Part shown: positions 44,577-52,428 of the stretch, piece by piece
Numbering within the stretch: the stretch's first letter is position 1
Layout of the letters: every line of letters starts with the position of its first letter
NCBI RefSeq assembly: GCF_007785775.2
Contig: NZ_VNIK02000001.1
Span: 248,001-312,000, forward strand
Origin: Flagellimonas hadalis
GTDB taxonomy: Bacteria; Bacteroidota; Bacteroidia; Flavobacteriales; Flavobacteriaceae
Direction: 5' to 3'
Length of the DNA stretch: 64,000 nucleotides
The notes under the pieces: generated by a model
What the model was told of the DNA's origin: nothing
The model's database searches: none
Seen by the model: the letters and a program-made list of their open reading frames with translations, nothing else
Program-made: the position numbers and the translations under genes

Positions 44577-45407
44577 ATGATAGAACTGGGAAATTACAAC
44601 ACCCTAAAAGTCCTTCGCAGTACCAGTGTGGGCCTTTTTTTGGGGGACGATGAGGGGACCGAGATCCTTTTGCCGAACAAATACGTGCCCGAGGATTTTG
44701 AGATAGACATGGAAATGGAGGTCTTCTGCTATTTGGACAACAGCGAACGGCCTGTGGCCACTACCCTGAAACCTTATGTGGTCCGTAATGGCTTCGCCTT
44801 TTTGAAAGTTGCGGAAGTTGGGGCATATGGTGCGTTTATGGATTGGGGGTTGGAGAAGCACCTGCTTGTTCCTTTTAGGGAACAGACCCAAAAGATGGAA
44901 CCAGGGAAGAAATATGTGGTGCACTGCTATTTGGATGAAGAGAGCATGCGGTTGACCGGTTCCAGCCGAGTAGAGAAGTTCTTGACGAAGGAAGGGACGG
45001 AATATGCGGCCAATACCGAGGTGGATCTGTTGGTGCACCGGAAAACGCCTCTGGGTTGGGAGGTGATCGTGGACAACAAACACAAGGGACTCATTTTTGA
45101 TAGCGACATCTTCAAACCGATTTCTGTGGGGGACCGTTTGAAGGGGTTTGTGAAAAACGTTCGGGACGACCACAAAATAGATGTTTCCCTACAGCCCATC
45201 GGTGCCAAAATGTTGGAACCCACCGCAAAGATCATCCATGATAAACTGCAGGAAAACAATGGTTTTTTGCCTCTCCATGATAAATCTTCGCCAGAGGAAA
45301 TCCAAAAAACCCTTCATTTGAGCAAAAAGGCATTTAAAAAAGGAGTGGGCATTCTCTACAGGCAACGCAAGATCAATATCCAGGATGATGGGATACATCT
45401 GTTGTAA
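44577..45407 (+). CDS. CvfB-like S1 RNA-binding protein
   Basis: A 276-residue protein with the CvfB layout: several OB/S1-type barrels (IELGNYNTLKVLRSTSVGLF; LLPNKYVPEDFEIDMEMEVF; FLKVAEVGAYGAFMDWGLEK; GDRLKGFVKNVRDDHKIDVS) and a C-terminal winged-helix (FLPLHDKSSPEEIQKTLHLS, KKAFKKGVGILYRQRKI). CvfB of Gram-positives binds RNA and affects virulence gene expression; in Bacteroidota its role is unstudied as far as I know. Single-gene unit with its own abutting promoter. Confidence 0.9.
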   Translation: MIELGNYNTLKVLRSTSVGLFLGDDEGTEILLPNKYVPEDFEIDMEMEVFCYLDNSERPVATTLKPYVVRNGFAFLKVAEVGAYGAFMDWGLEKHLLVPFREQTQKMEPGKKYVVHCYLDEESMRLTGSSRVEKFLTKEGTEYAANTEVDLLVHRKTPLGWEVIVDNKHKGLIFDSDIFKPISVGDRLKGFVKNVRDDHKIDVSLQPIGAKMLEPTAKIIHDKLQENNGFLPLHDKSSPEEIQKTLHLSKKAFKKGVGILYRQRKINIQDDGIHLL

Positions 45408-45484
45408 AAGATAGGATAATTGATATTTGTCGCTTTTTGACATTAATTTCATACCGCTAAGTTTTTTTCTTTAACTAAAAATTT

Positions 45485-45492
45485 TACATTTG
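45485..45492 (+). promoter_or_regulatory. Candidate -7 box for the 45563-menA-regulator unit
   Basis: TACATTTG, an exact TAnnTTTG match, 70 bp before the ATG at 45563, in the only gap ahead of the three-gene unit. Confidence 0.45.
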
Positions 45493-45562
45493 TAGATATA
45501 CCGATTAACTTATTGACAACGACGTTATTAGCATTGCTGATAATTCATAACCCCTTGACAAT

Positions 45563-46162
45563 ATGCCTTTTATTGAAGAAAGCGATTTGTTAGATCTACA
45601 TAAGGACATTGATAAGGCCCAGATCATCAATGAAAGATTGCTGGACCAGATAAAATATAAGAACAAAGATCTGCGAAAACTGAAGTTGCAGCGAAACGTG
45701 CTTTTGGGCTTTGTGGGCCTGTTCGTCATCGGTACGTTGGCCATTACCTCATTCACGGCTGGTTTGAGCACCAAGCAATCCTTTGAGAACCAGAACAACC
45801 TTTTGGTATCGATAGACAGTTTGGACGCCATAAAGAACAGGATAGACAATCTCAAAGTGCAGAACGAGGAGCTCAGTCTGGTAAAGGAGTTCTACTTGGC
45901 CAAGGAATTCCTCAACAAGGAAAAGATCTATTCCGTTCAGGTAAAATCGTTTGTGGACAACAATGTCACCCTCGCTTCAGAGGCACTTACCAACACTCTT
46001 TTCGTAAAGACCCATCCTTTTTACGCCTATTCTTTGGGGAATTATGAAACCTTGGAAGAGGCACAAAAATTCAGGGAATTTTTGGTGCAGATGGGTTTCA
46101 AGGATGCATTTGTGGCATCGTACAAGGATGGAAAAAGGATTAAGATAGAAGAACCTTTCTAA
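45563..46162 (+). CDS. Membrane protein with SPOR-like C-terminus
   Basis: A 199-residue protein of unknown function. The N-terminal about 47 residues are cytoplasmic and helical, then a membrane helix (VLLGFVGLFVIGTLAITSF, about 49-67), a short coiled region (LLVSIDSLDAIKNRIDNLKV) and a C-terminal domain that looks SPOR-like (YSVQVKSFVDNNVTLASEAL; YAYSLGNYETLEEAQKFREF; VQMGFKDAFVASYKDGKRI). SPOR domains bind denuded peptidoglycan glycans at division sites; the match here is by pattern only. Its stop codon is directly followed by the menA start, so the two are translationally linked. Confidence 0.8.
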   Translation: MPFIEESDLLDLHKDIDKAQIINERLLDQIKYKNKDLRKLKLQRNVLLGFVGLFVIGTLAITSFTAGLSTKQSFENQNNLLVSIDSLDAIKNRIDNLKVQNEELSLVKEFYLAKEFLNKEKIYSVQVKSFVDNNVTLASEALTNTLFVKTHPFYAYSLGNYETLEEAQKFREFLVQMGFKDAFVASYKDGKRIKIEEPF

Positions 46163-47071
46163 TTGGGAAAAACAAAGACTTGGGTGCAGGCCGCTAGACT
46201 GCGGACGTTGCCCCTATCCCTTTCCGGAATTATAGTAGGCACTGCCATGGCAGCCAGACAAGGTTTTTTTGAACTGGATATTTTTATACTTGCACTATTG
46301 ACCACCGTAGGTTTTCAGGTGACTTCCAATTTTGCCAATGACTATGGCGATGGGGTAAAAGGAACCGATAACGAGGACAGGATAGGCCCGCAAAGGGTAC
46401 TGCAAAGTGGTCTACTTTCTAGAGCTGAGCTCAAAAAGGGCATCATTGTATCCATAGCCATATCCATGATTTTCGCCATTGTTTTGATTTACAGCGCATT
46501 TGGATTGGAGAATCTGGCCTACATCGGTATTTTTTTCCTGCTGGGCGCCATGAGCATTTGGGCCGCCATCAAATATACCATGGGATCCAAACCTTATGGG
46601 TATAGAGGATTGGGCGACCTTTACGTATTTCTGTTTTTTGGTTTGTTGGGTGTTTTGGGCAGCATGTTCCTCTATACAAAAGCATTGGATTGGCATTCGA
46701 TATTGCCCGCAATCGGGCTGGGACTCTTGTGTGTGGGCGTACTCAATCTGAACAACCTCAGGGATGTGGTGTCCGATCAGAAACATGGGAAGATTACCCT
46801 GGTGGTGAAAATGGGGTTTGAGAACGGAAAACGATACCATTTTCTGCTCATTGCCATTGCCTTTTTGTGCTTTCTGTACTATATTGTAGTGGAGGGGATG
46901 AGTTGGAAACAAGGGTATTTTATGTTGGCCTTTCTACCCATTTTTGCACACCTGGTAAAAGTGCTGAAAACACACGATCCAGGACAGCTTGATGGAGAGC
47001 TTAAAAAATTGGCACTCAGTTCTTTTCTGCTTGCCATACTCTTCTTTTCCGCAATCAATATTTTTTCGTAA
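46163..47071 (+). CDS. menA: 1,4-dihydroxy-2-naphthoate prenyltransferase, TTG start
   Basis: A 302-residue UbiA-family membrane enzyme that adds the polyprenyl tail to DHNA, making demethylmenaquinone. Motifs: AARLRTLPLSLSGIIVGTAM, the first Asp-rich metal site NFANDYGDGVKGTDNEDR, GPQRVLQSG, and the second Asp-site region LNLNNLRDVVSDQKHGKITL. Eight or nine membrane helices are visible. The start is TTG at 46163, immediately after the previous TAA in the same frame; the first ATG is 28 codons in and would cut into the first helix. Confidence 0.93.
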   Translation: MGKTKTWVQAARLRTLPLSLSGIIVGTAMAARQGFFELDIFILALLTTVGFQVTSNFANDYGDGVKGTDNEDRIGPQRVLQSGLLSRAELKKGIIVSIAISMIFAIVLIYSAFGLENLAYIGIFFLLGAMSIWAAIKYTMGSKPYGYRGLGDLYVFLFFGLLGVLGSMFLYTKALDWHSILPAIGLGLLCVGVLNLNNLRDVVSDQKHGKITLVVKMGFENGKRYHFLLIAIAFLCFLYYIVVEGMSWKQGYFMLAFLPIFAHLVKVLKTHDPGQLDGELKKLALSSFLLAILFFSAINIFS

Positions 47072-47104
47072 ATTTGATTAACAACCAGATAAACTTTAGG
47101 GAGC

Positions 47105-47857
47105 TTGGAACATCCAATTAGAATTTTGATCGTAGAGGACAATGTCATCATAGCAGATGATATGCAGTCCATGCTTGAGGAAATCGGCTATGAAATCGTG
47201 GACAATGTGATTGTGTACGAGCAGGCCGTTGACGTGTTGAAGAACAACCATGTGGATTTGGTGTTGATCGATATCATCTTGGCATCGGACAAGACTGGGA
47301 TAGACCTTGGAAAGCACATCAGGGAGGCCTACAACATCCCGTTCATATTTGTGACCTCCAACTCCGATAGGGCCACAGTGGAAAATGCGAAGACGGTGAA
47401 ACCAGATGGTTATTTGGTAAAACCCTTTGAGCAACAGGACCTGTACACTTCCATTGAGATAGCCTTGTCCAATTTCAACTATAACAAAAAGGATGCGAAC
47501 AGGGACCTTGATGATGTGGGAGAGAGCTTTACTTCCAATTCCGTGCTGAAGGATTCCATCTTCGTAAAAAAACAACATCTGTACTATAGGATCCAGTTCA
47601 GTGATATCCAGTTCATCAAAGCGGACAACGTATATCTGGAGGTGAACACAGCCGACAAGAAATTCCTGGTCCGTTCCCCATTGAAGGATTATTTGGAAAA
47701 GCTGCCTGGGAACAAGTTCTACAGGGCACACAAGTCCTACATTGTGAATGTGGACCATATTGACGCCATCAATTCCAAGGATGTGGTGATCAACAATAAT
47801 CTGATCCCGATTTCCAAGGACTTTAAGGAGTTCATCCTTTCATCGATGAACAGTTAG
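47105..47857 (+). CDS. LytTR-family response regulator, TTG start
   Basis: A 250-residue two-component regulator. Receiver domain residues 5-120 with acidic pocket (LIVEDN), phospho-acceptor Asp56 in LVLIDIILASDKTG, Thr/Ser in IFVTSNSDRATV and Lys in YLVKPFEQQD. Residues about 150-245 are a LytTR DNA-binding domain (IQFIKADNVYLEVNTADKKF; GNKFYRAHKSYIVNVDHIDA). The frame closes upstream at TAA (47090-47092) and the only start codon is TTG at 47105. It sits 33 bp after menA, and a kinase of matching type follows at 48405, so a pair is likely. LytTR proteins bind direct repeats, and such an array lies downstream of this gene. Confidence 0.93.
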   Translation: MEHPIRILIVEDNVIIADDMQSMLEEIGYEIVDNVIVYEQAVDVLKNNHVDLVLIDIILASDKTGIDLGKHIREAYNIPFIFVTSNSDRATVENAKTVKPDGYLVKPFEQQDLYTSIEIALSNFNYNKKDANRDLDDVGESFTSNSVLKDSIFVKKQHLYYRIQFSDIQFIKADNVYLEVNTADKKFLVRSPLKDYLEKLPGNKFYRAHKSYIVNVDHIDAINSKDVVINNNLIPISKDFKEFILSSMNS

Positions 47858-47891
47858 TCCCTTTAAAATCCATAGGACACAAAAACTTAGG

Positions 47892-47918
47892 AGTGCCCCA
47901 AAAGGGGGCACTTTTTTT
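47892..47918 (+). terminator. Terminator after the LytTR gene
   Basis: Stem AGTGCCCC / GGGGCACT (one extra G) with an AAAA loop and a T-tract. Confidence 0.88.
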
Positions 47919-48404
47919 ATGCCGTATATCCAATTCATCCAGATGACCACAACTTTTGTAACGTTCACAACAATGTTTTTGGTCTTGGGGAGGTCGTCTG
48001 TACTTTAGCAGTGTAATAATTCAGAAAGTAATTTTTTCATTTTCATATAGTGTTCTCGTAAAAGGGTCTTGTGGTAAAAAGCAGGGCCTTTTTTAGTTTT
48101 GGAGGTCTTGATTTTATTGGTCAATTCCATGAAATGCACAAAACATCGGCAAAATACCTCTTCACATACGCAATACGCCTTTTCACAACAGAAAAAGCCT
48201 ATTTCACAACAATACTGGACAAGTCTTTTGGTTTGGATTTAATTTTGAAGCTAAACTGACGTTCTCTATATACCCCATACTAGTTTTCGGTCGTGCCCAG
48301 TGCATTGCTGAAACACTATAGGTTTTAGGGCGAAAGGAGATATAAAAAGGGCACAAATTTATGGGGCCGGGGATTGTCCTTGGGCTTCCGTATCAGTTAA
48401 ATTA
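47919..48404. other. 486-bp intergenic region between regulator and kinase
   Basis: No convincing gene; a 62-codon GTG-started frame (48071-48259) is rejected. It contains the 21-bp-period repeat array (48161-48211), a further TTCACAACA at 47964-47972, and a weak -7-like box TACTTTAG near 48001-48008 with a TTG upstream. A short hairpin-like stretch lies near 48062-48092. It is likely a regulatory region for the kinase gene. Confidence 0.6.
48161..48211 (+). promoter_or_regulatory. Three direct repeats with exact 21-bp period, candidate LytTR sites
   Basis: TTCACATAC at 48161, TTCACAACA at 48182 and TTCACAACA at 48203. The 9-mer plus 12-bp spacer matches the architecture known for LytTR-domain binding sites (two 9-bp repeats separated by 12-13 bp). 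It lies between the LytTR gene and the kinase gene, about 195 bp before the kinase ATG. Confidence 0.5.
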
Positions 48405-50366
48405 ATGGGACGTTACGTAAGACTTTTATTCACCGCGATATATTTTGTTTTTCTTTCCAGTGCATCGGCTCAAAGCTTAACAGGCGGTGAGCAGAGCGCG
48501 TTGAAGGAATTTGAAGCTGTTGGCAGTCCTTCACAAAGGTTCGAGGTTTTCTTCAACTCGGTCAATAGGTACAATGTGAATTCGGCCTACGATTGGCTGG
48601 ATACCGTCAAAATATATTTGGCCAATTCCCAAAAGACCAACGATTCTGTTGCCACAAAGCTCTACAAAGTTATGGAGGCCCAGTTGTACAATGATCTGGG
48701 CGAATACGACAAAAGTATTGCACTGGCAAAGGAGCTGCATGAGGACAAGGACTCTTTGGACATAGACCTCCACAAGATAGTTTTGGATGTGTTGGACAAC
48801 AACTACGCCAACCTACAGATGTACGACAAACAGATAGAGGTCCGTAAAGAAAAACGCGAACTCGGGATCACCGAGAACGTATCTTTCTACGACATCTACA
48901 GCAATTTGGGCCTCTACAGAAAAGCGAGGGACCAGTACATCATGGAGGTGAAGCCCACCATTGCTGACAACGAAACCTACAAACTGGCCCAATACCATAG
49001 CAAAGTGGGCAACTATTTGCGATTGGACGATTCGGCACCGACCGCATTGAGCGAACTAAAAAAAGCGAAGGCTTACTTGGAGGTGTACCTCAATGACATT
49101 TCTGCCCAAAAGAGTGAGCAGGATATTTTTGAGAGCGAACTCCTTAAAGCTGAAATAGAAGGGAATATTGCCAAGTGCCACGTGATGATGGGAGAATACG
49201 AAACCGCCATTCCCCTTCTCGAAGAAAGCATTGAGGCCTTGGAAGCATCTTCCAAAAACGGCCATCGAAGCGAAATTATTGATAACACCCTGTGCCTGGC
49301 CCAAGCCAATCTGCAATTGGAGCGTTTCAATGCAGCAAAAAAATACCTCGACATTGACTTTGAGGACATCAACATCCTACAGACCATTGAGCGAAACAGT
49401 TTGTTGGCCGCATTTTATGATAAGGTGGAGAATTTCAAGAATGCCACCATTTACTACAAACGCAACGAGCGGATAAAGGATTCTTTGGCGCAAAAGCAAT
49501 CGGCGCTTATCAAACAGCAACTGGTCACCATCGTGGCCAATGAAGACCTTCAGAATTCCCAACGGCTCATTGATGAACAGAAGCGGATAAACGAACAGGT
49601 GCGTAGCGATATGAAGGCCAAGGACGAGCGGAACAACCTTGTGTTTGTTTCATTGATATTCACCTTGTTGGGGTTTGTTGGACTGGTCTATGCCTATCTG
49701 AAAAGTATCAAGAACCAACGTCTGATCTCGGAGCAAAAGCATATCATTGAGAATGCACTGGTGGAGAAGGACTCTCTTCTGAAGGAAATCCACCATAGAG
49801 TGAAAAACAACCTGCAAATGGTGTCCAGTTTGTTGAGCCTTCAGACCAAGAACACTCGGAGCAAGGCGGCCATAGAGGCCTTGGAGGAAGGGAAGAGCCG
49901 AGTGAAGGCCATGGCATTGATCCATCAAAAACTGTATCAGAACGACGACCTTTCCGTCATAGAAATGCAGGGGTACATCGAAAGTTTGATCAACAGTGTC
50001 CAGTCCGTCTATAAAAAAGGAGGGCACAACATCAGCATCACCATTGATGCGGAGGGCACCGAACTGGACATTGACCGTGCCATTCCCTTCGGACTAATTT
50101 TGAACGAACTCGTCTCCAATTCGTTCAAATACGCTTTCCCTGATAATGATGATAATGGAAAGATCTACATCCATTTGCGCAAGAATGGCGACCAAGGCTA
50201 TTTTGAATACACGGACAATGGGGTGGGACTTCCCGAAGATGCCGAGGAGCGCGCCCACTCCTCCATGGGCATCCGTTTGATGAACCGCTTGGTGAACCAA
50301 CTCCAATCCAAACTGAACATTGACCGGGATAGCGAGGGTGTGCGCTTCTGGTTCCATTTCAGTTAA
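48405..50366 (+). CDS. TPR-domain sensor kinase, HisKA_2 type
   Basis: A 653-residue membrane kinase: signal peptide (LLFTAIYFVFLSSASAQ), periplasmic TPR region to about residue 390 with a coiled C-end, one membrane helix (NLVFVSLIFTLLGFVGLVYA), then the kinase. The phospho-acceptor motif KEIHHRVKNNLQMVSSLLSL (His463/His464) is the HisKA_2 type, and the ATPase motifs are LNELVSNSFKYAFPD, YTDNGVGLPE and SSMGIRLMNRLVNQLQS. This class of kinase often works with response regulators encoded next to it; the LytTR regulator at 47105 is the obvious candidate partner. It lies just before menC (80 bp), but I see no direct reason to tie it to menaquinone control. Confidence 0.93.
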   Translation: MGRYVRLLFTAIYFVFLSSASAQSLTGGEQSALKEFEAVGSPSQRFEVFFNSVNRYNVNSAYDWLDTVKIYLANSQKTNDSVATKLYKVMEAQLYNDLGEYDKSIALAKELHEDKDSLDIDLHKIVLDVLDNNYANLQMYDKQIEVRKEKRELGITENVSFYDIYSNLGLYRKARDQYIMEVKPTIADNETYKLAQYHSKVGNYLRLDDSAPTALSELKKAKAYLEVYLNDISAQKSEQDIFESELLKAEIEGNIAKCHVMMGEYETAIPLLEESIEALEASSKNGHRSEIIDNTLCLAQANLQLERFNAAKKYLDIDFEDINILQTIERNSLLAAFYDKVENFKNATIYYKRNERIKDSLAQKQSALIKQQLVTIVANEDLQNSQRLIDEQKRINEQVRSDMKAKDERNNLVFVSLIFTLLGFVGLVYAYLKSIKNQRLISEQKHIIENALVEKDSLLKEIHHRVKNNLQMVSSLLSLQTKNTRSKAAIEALEEGKSRVKAMALIHQKLYQNDDLSVIEMQGYIESLINSVQSVYKKGGHNISITIDAEGTELDIDRAIPFGLILNELVSNSFKYAFPDNDDNGKIYIHLRKNGDQGYFEYTDNGVGLPEDAEERAHSSMGIRLMNRLVNQLQSKLNIDRDSEGVRFWFHFS

Positions 50367-50428
50367 GTTCTTTTTTGTTTTCCTGCGTTAACGGGGCCAA
50401 TGATGGCAGCCAAAATTCAAAATATGGT

Positions 50429-50436
50429 TACATTTG
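50429..50436 (+). promoter_or_regulatory. Candidate -7 box for menC-CPBP-menE
   Basis: TACATTTG, an exact TAnnTTTG match, ends 10 bp before the menC ATG at 50447 and lies inside the longer open frame, which supports the shorter MenC start. Confidence 0.45.
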
Positions 50437-50446
50437 GTGCCATTCC

Positions 50447-51499
50447 ATGGAAGCAAACTACAAGAAGTACACCCTTAATTTTAAAGTCCCCAGCGGTACT
50501 TCCCGTGGCGTATTGACCCAGAAGGAAACCTGGTTCTTGGTGCTTGGGCACAAGGGACGTTTTGGGATAGGGGAATGCGGCATTCTACGCGGACTGAGCA
50601 TTGACGATGTGCCAGATTATGAGGAAAAACTGGCATGGACCTGCAAGAACATCCATTTGGGCCTTGGACCATTGCTGGACGGATTGACGGAATATCCCTC
50701 TATCCAATTTGGGCTGGAGCAGGCATTTCTTTCGGTGGAAGCCAACCATCCCTTTGAACTTTTTCCATCGGATTTTACCCAAAAACAAACACCTATCCTC
50801 ATAAATGGGCTCATTTGGATGGGCGATGAGGCATACATGCTCCAACAACTGGAACAGAAGATCAAGAATGGGTTCCGGTGCATCAAAATGAAGATCGGGG
50901 CCATTGAATTTAAAAAGGAACTTTCCATACTGAGATCTATCCGAAACAACTTTTCACCGGATGAAATTGAACTCCGGATAGATGCCAATGGTGCTTTTTT
51001 GGTGGGGGAAGCTATGGAAAAGTTGCAACGATTGTCAGCGTTCAGCATCCATTCCATTGAGCAGCCCATACGGCAAGGACAGTGGGATGCCATGGCAGAA
51101 CTTTGCCAGAACACACCTTTGCCCATTGCTTTGGATGAAGAATTGATCGGCATTTTTTCTGTAACACAAAAGCAGAAATTGCTACAAACCATACAGCCGC
51201 AATATATTATATTGAAGCCCAGTTTGGTTGGTGGTTTTTCTGGGAGCCAACAATGGATACAACTGGCGGAAAAGCAACAAATAGGGTGGTGGGTCACAAG
51301 CGCCTTGGAAAGCAACATTGGCCTGAACGCCATTGCACAATGGACATTCACCCAAAACAACAGTATGCCCCAGGGATTGGGAACGGGGAGTTTGTATACC
51401 AATAATATCGAAAGCCCATTGCAGGTTGTTGACGGAAAACTGAAATATGAAATCTCCAAGGAATGGAATATGGATTTAATAAAAAAAATATGTACATAG
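50447..51499 (+). CDS. menC: o-Succinylbenzoate synthase
   Basis: A 350-residue enolase-superfamily enzyme that dehydrates SHCHC to o-succinylbenzoate. Catalytic features in order: the lysine pair in FRCIKMKIGAIEF, metal ligands Asp in ELRIDANGAFLV, Glu in HSIEQPIRQG and the acidic pair in PIALDEELIGI, and the second catalytic lysine in IILKPSLVGGFSG. The C-terminal WWVTSALESNIGLNAIAQW is typical of OSBS. I use the ATG at 50447 (MEANYKKYTLNFKV); 24 extra upstream codons are open but unlike the family. It overlaps the CPBP gene by 10 bp. Confidence 0.93.
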   Translation: MEANYKKYTLNFKVPSGTSRGVLTQKETWFLVLGHKGRFGIGECGILRGLSIDDVPDYEEKLAWTCKNIHLGLGPLLDGLTEYPSIQFGLEQAFLSVEANHPFELFPSDFTQKQTPILINGLIWMGDEAYMLQQLEQKIKNGFRCIKMKIGAIEFKKELSILRSIRNNFSPDEIELRIDANGAFLVGEAMEKLQRLSAFSIHSIEQPIRQGQWDAMAELCQNTPLPIALDEELIGIFSVTQKQKLLQTIQPQYIILKPSLVGGFSGSQQWIQLAEKQQIGWWVTSALESNIGLNAIAQWTFTQNNSMPQGLGTGSLYTNNIESPLQVVDGKLKYEISKEWNMDLIKKICT

Positions 51500-52428
51500 A
51501 ACAAGGGTATAAGGGAAACGACGGTCTTTGGAAGTACTTGGTGCTTCCATTGGGCTTTATTGGTTTTATGGTGTACAATTATATTGTCACCGTCAATTCA
51601 GACATTGATATTGAGGCGATGATGCAGCAGATCATTGACCGATTTGGCTCAAATCTGGTGTTGATTTCCCTTTTGGCACCTTTGGTGGCCGGTTTTTTTG
51701 TGGTTTTGGGATGGACAGTATTGGTCCATCAACAATCCATAACTTCTTTGACCACTTCAAGAAAAAAAATTGACTGGAAGCGGATTTTTTTCGCTTTTGG
51801 ATTATGGAGCATGATCACGATTGTGCTTACAGGGATTGACATCTATTCTTCTCCCGAGGATTATGTACTGAATTTCGATTTGATGAAGTTCATTCCCTTG
51901 GCCATCATTGCCATCCTTTTGATTCCGTTGCAGACCAGTTTCGAGGAATACTTGTTCCGCGGACATATGATGCAAGGATTGGGGCTTGCGGTCAAGAACC
52001 GATGGTTGCCCTTAATAATCACATCGACTTTGTTCGGGTTGATGCACATCGCCAATCCGGAAGTGGAGAAATTGGGGTATAGCCTACTCATCTATTATAT
52101 TGGCACAGGATTCTTTTTAGGGATTTTGACACTTATGGACGAAGGTTTGGAGTTGGCTTTGGGCTTTCATGCTGCCAATAATTTGATCACTGCACTCCTG
52201 GTCACGGCCGATTGGACCGCTTTTCAGACCAATTCCATCTATAAAGATGTTTCGGAGCCAAATCTTGGGTGGGACGCTCTCATCCCAGTATTTGTTGTTT
52301 TCCCCATATTACTGCTTATTTTTTCCAAAAAGTATGGTTGGAAAAACTGGAAGGACAGGCTTTTTGGAAAAGTATTGAGCAAGGAAGAATTTGTGGCCCT
52401 CACTGATGGAGAATCCAATCTGGCATAA
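51490..52428 (+). CDS. CPBP family intramembrane metalloprotease
   Basis: A 312-residue polytopic membrane protein of the CAAX/CPBP (Abi) family. About eight hydrophobic segments; the catalytic motifs are FEEYLFRGHMMQGLG (EExxxR), LFGLMHIANPE (FxxxH) and the third-motif region LALGFHAANNLITALLV. In other bacteria CPBP proteins process peptides or protect against bacteriocins; none is known to act in quinone synthesis, yet it is embedded between menC and menE with overlaps at both ends. The ATG at 51490 is preferred over 51463, which would enlarge the overlap. Confidence 0.92.
   Translation: MYIEQGYKGNDGLWKYLVLPLGFIGFMVYNYIVTVNSDIDIEAMMQQIIDRFGSNLVLISLLAPLVAGFFVVLGWTVLVHQQSITSLTTSRKKIDWKRIFFAFGLWSMITIVLTGIDIYSSPEDYVLNFDLMKFIPLAIIAILLIPLQTSFEEYLFRGHMMQGLGLAVKNRWLPLIITSTLFGLMHIANPEVEKLGYSLLIYYIGTGFFLGILTLMDEGLELALGFHAANNLITALLVTADWTAFQTNSIYKDVSEPNLGWDALIPVFVVFPILLLIFSKKYGWKNWKDRLFGKVLSKEEFVALTDGESNLA

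Noticed and set aside
48121..48220. CRISPR array from the regularly spaced repeats
   Set aside because: The repeated unit is only 6-9 bp, the copies number three and no cas gene is present; binding sites fit better.
48071..48259. 62-codon frame in the regulator-kinase gap
   Set aside because: GTG start, no ribosome site, unusual composition, and its only pattern (a 7-residue rhythm) comes from the 21-bp DNA repeat.
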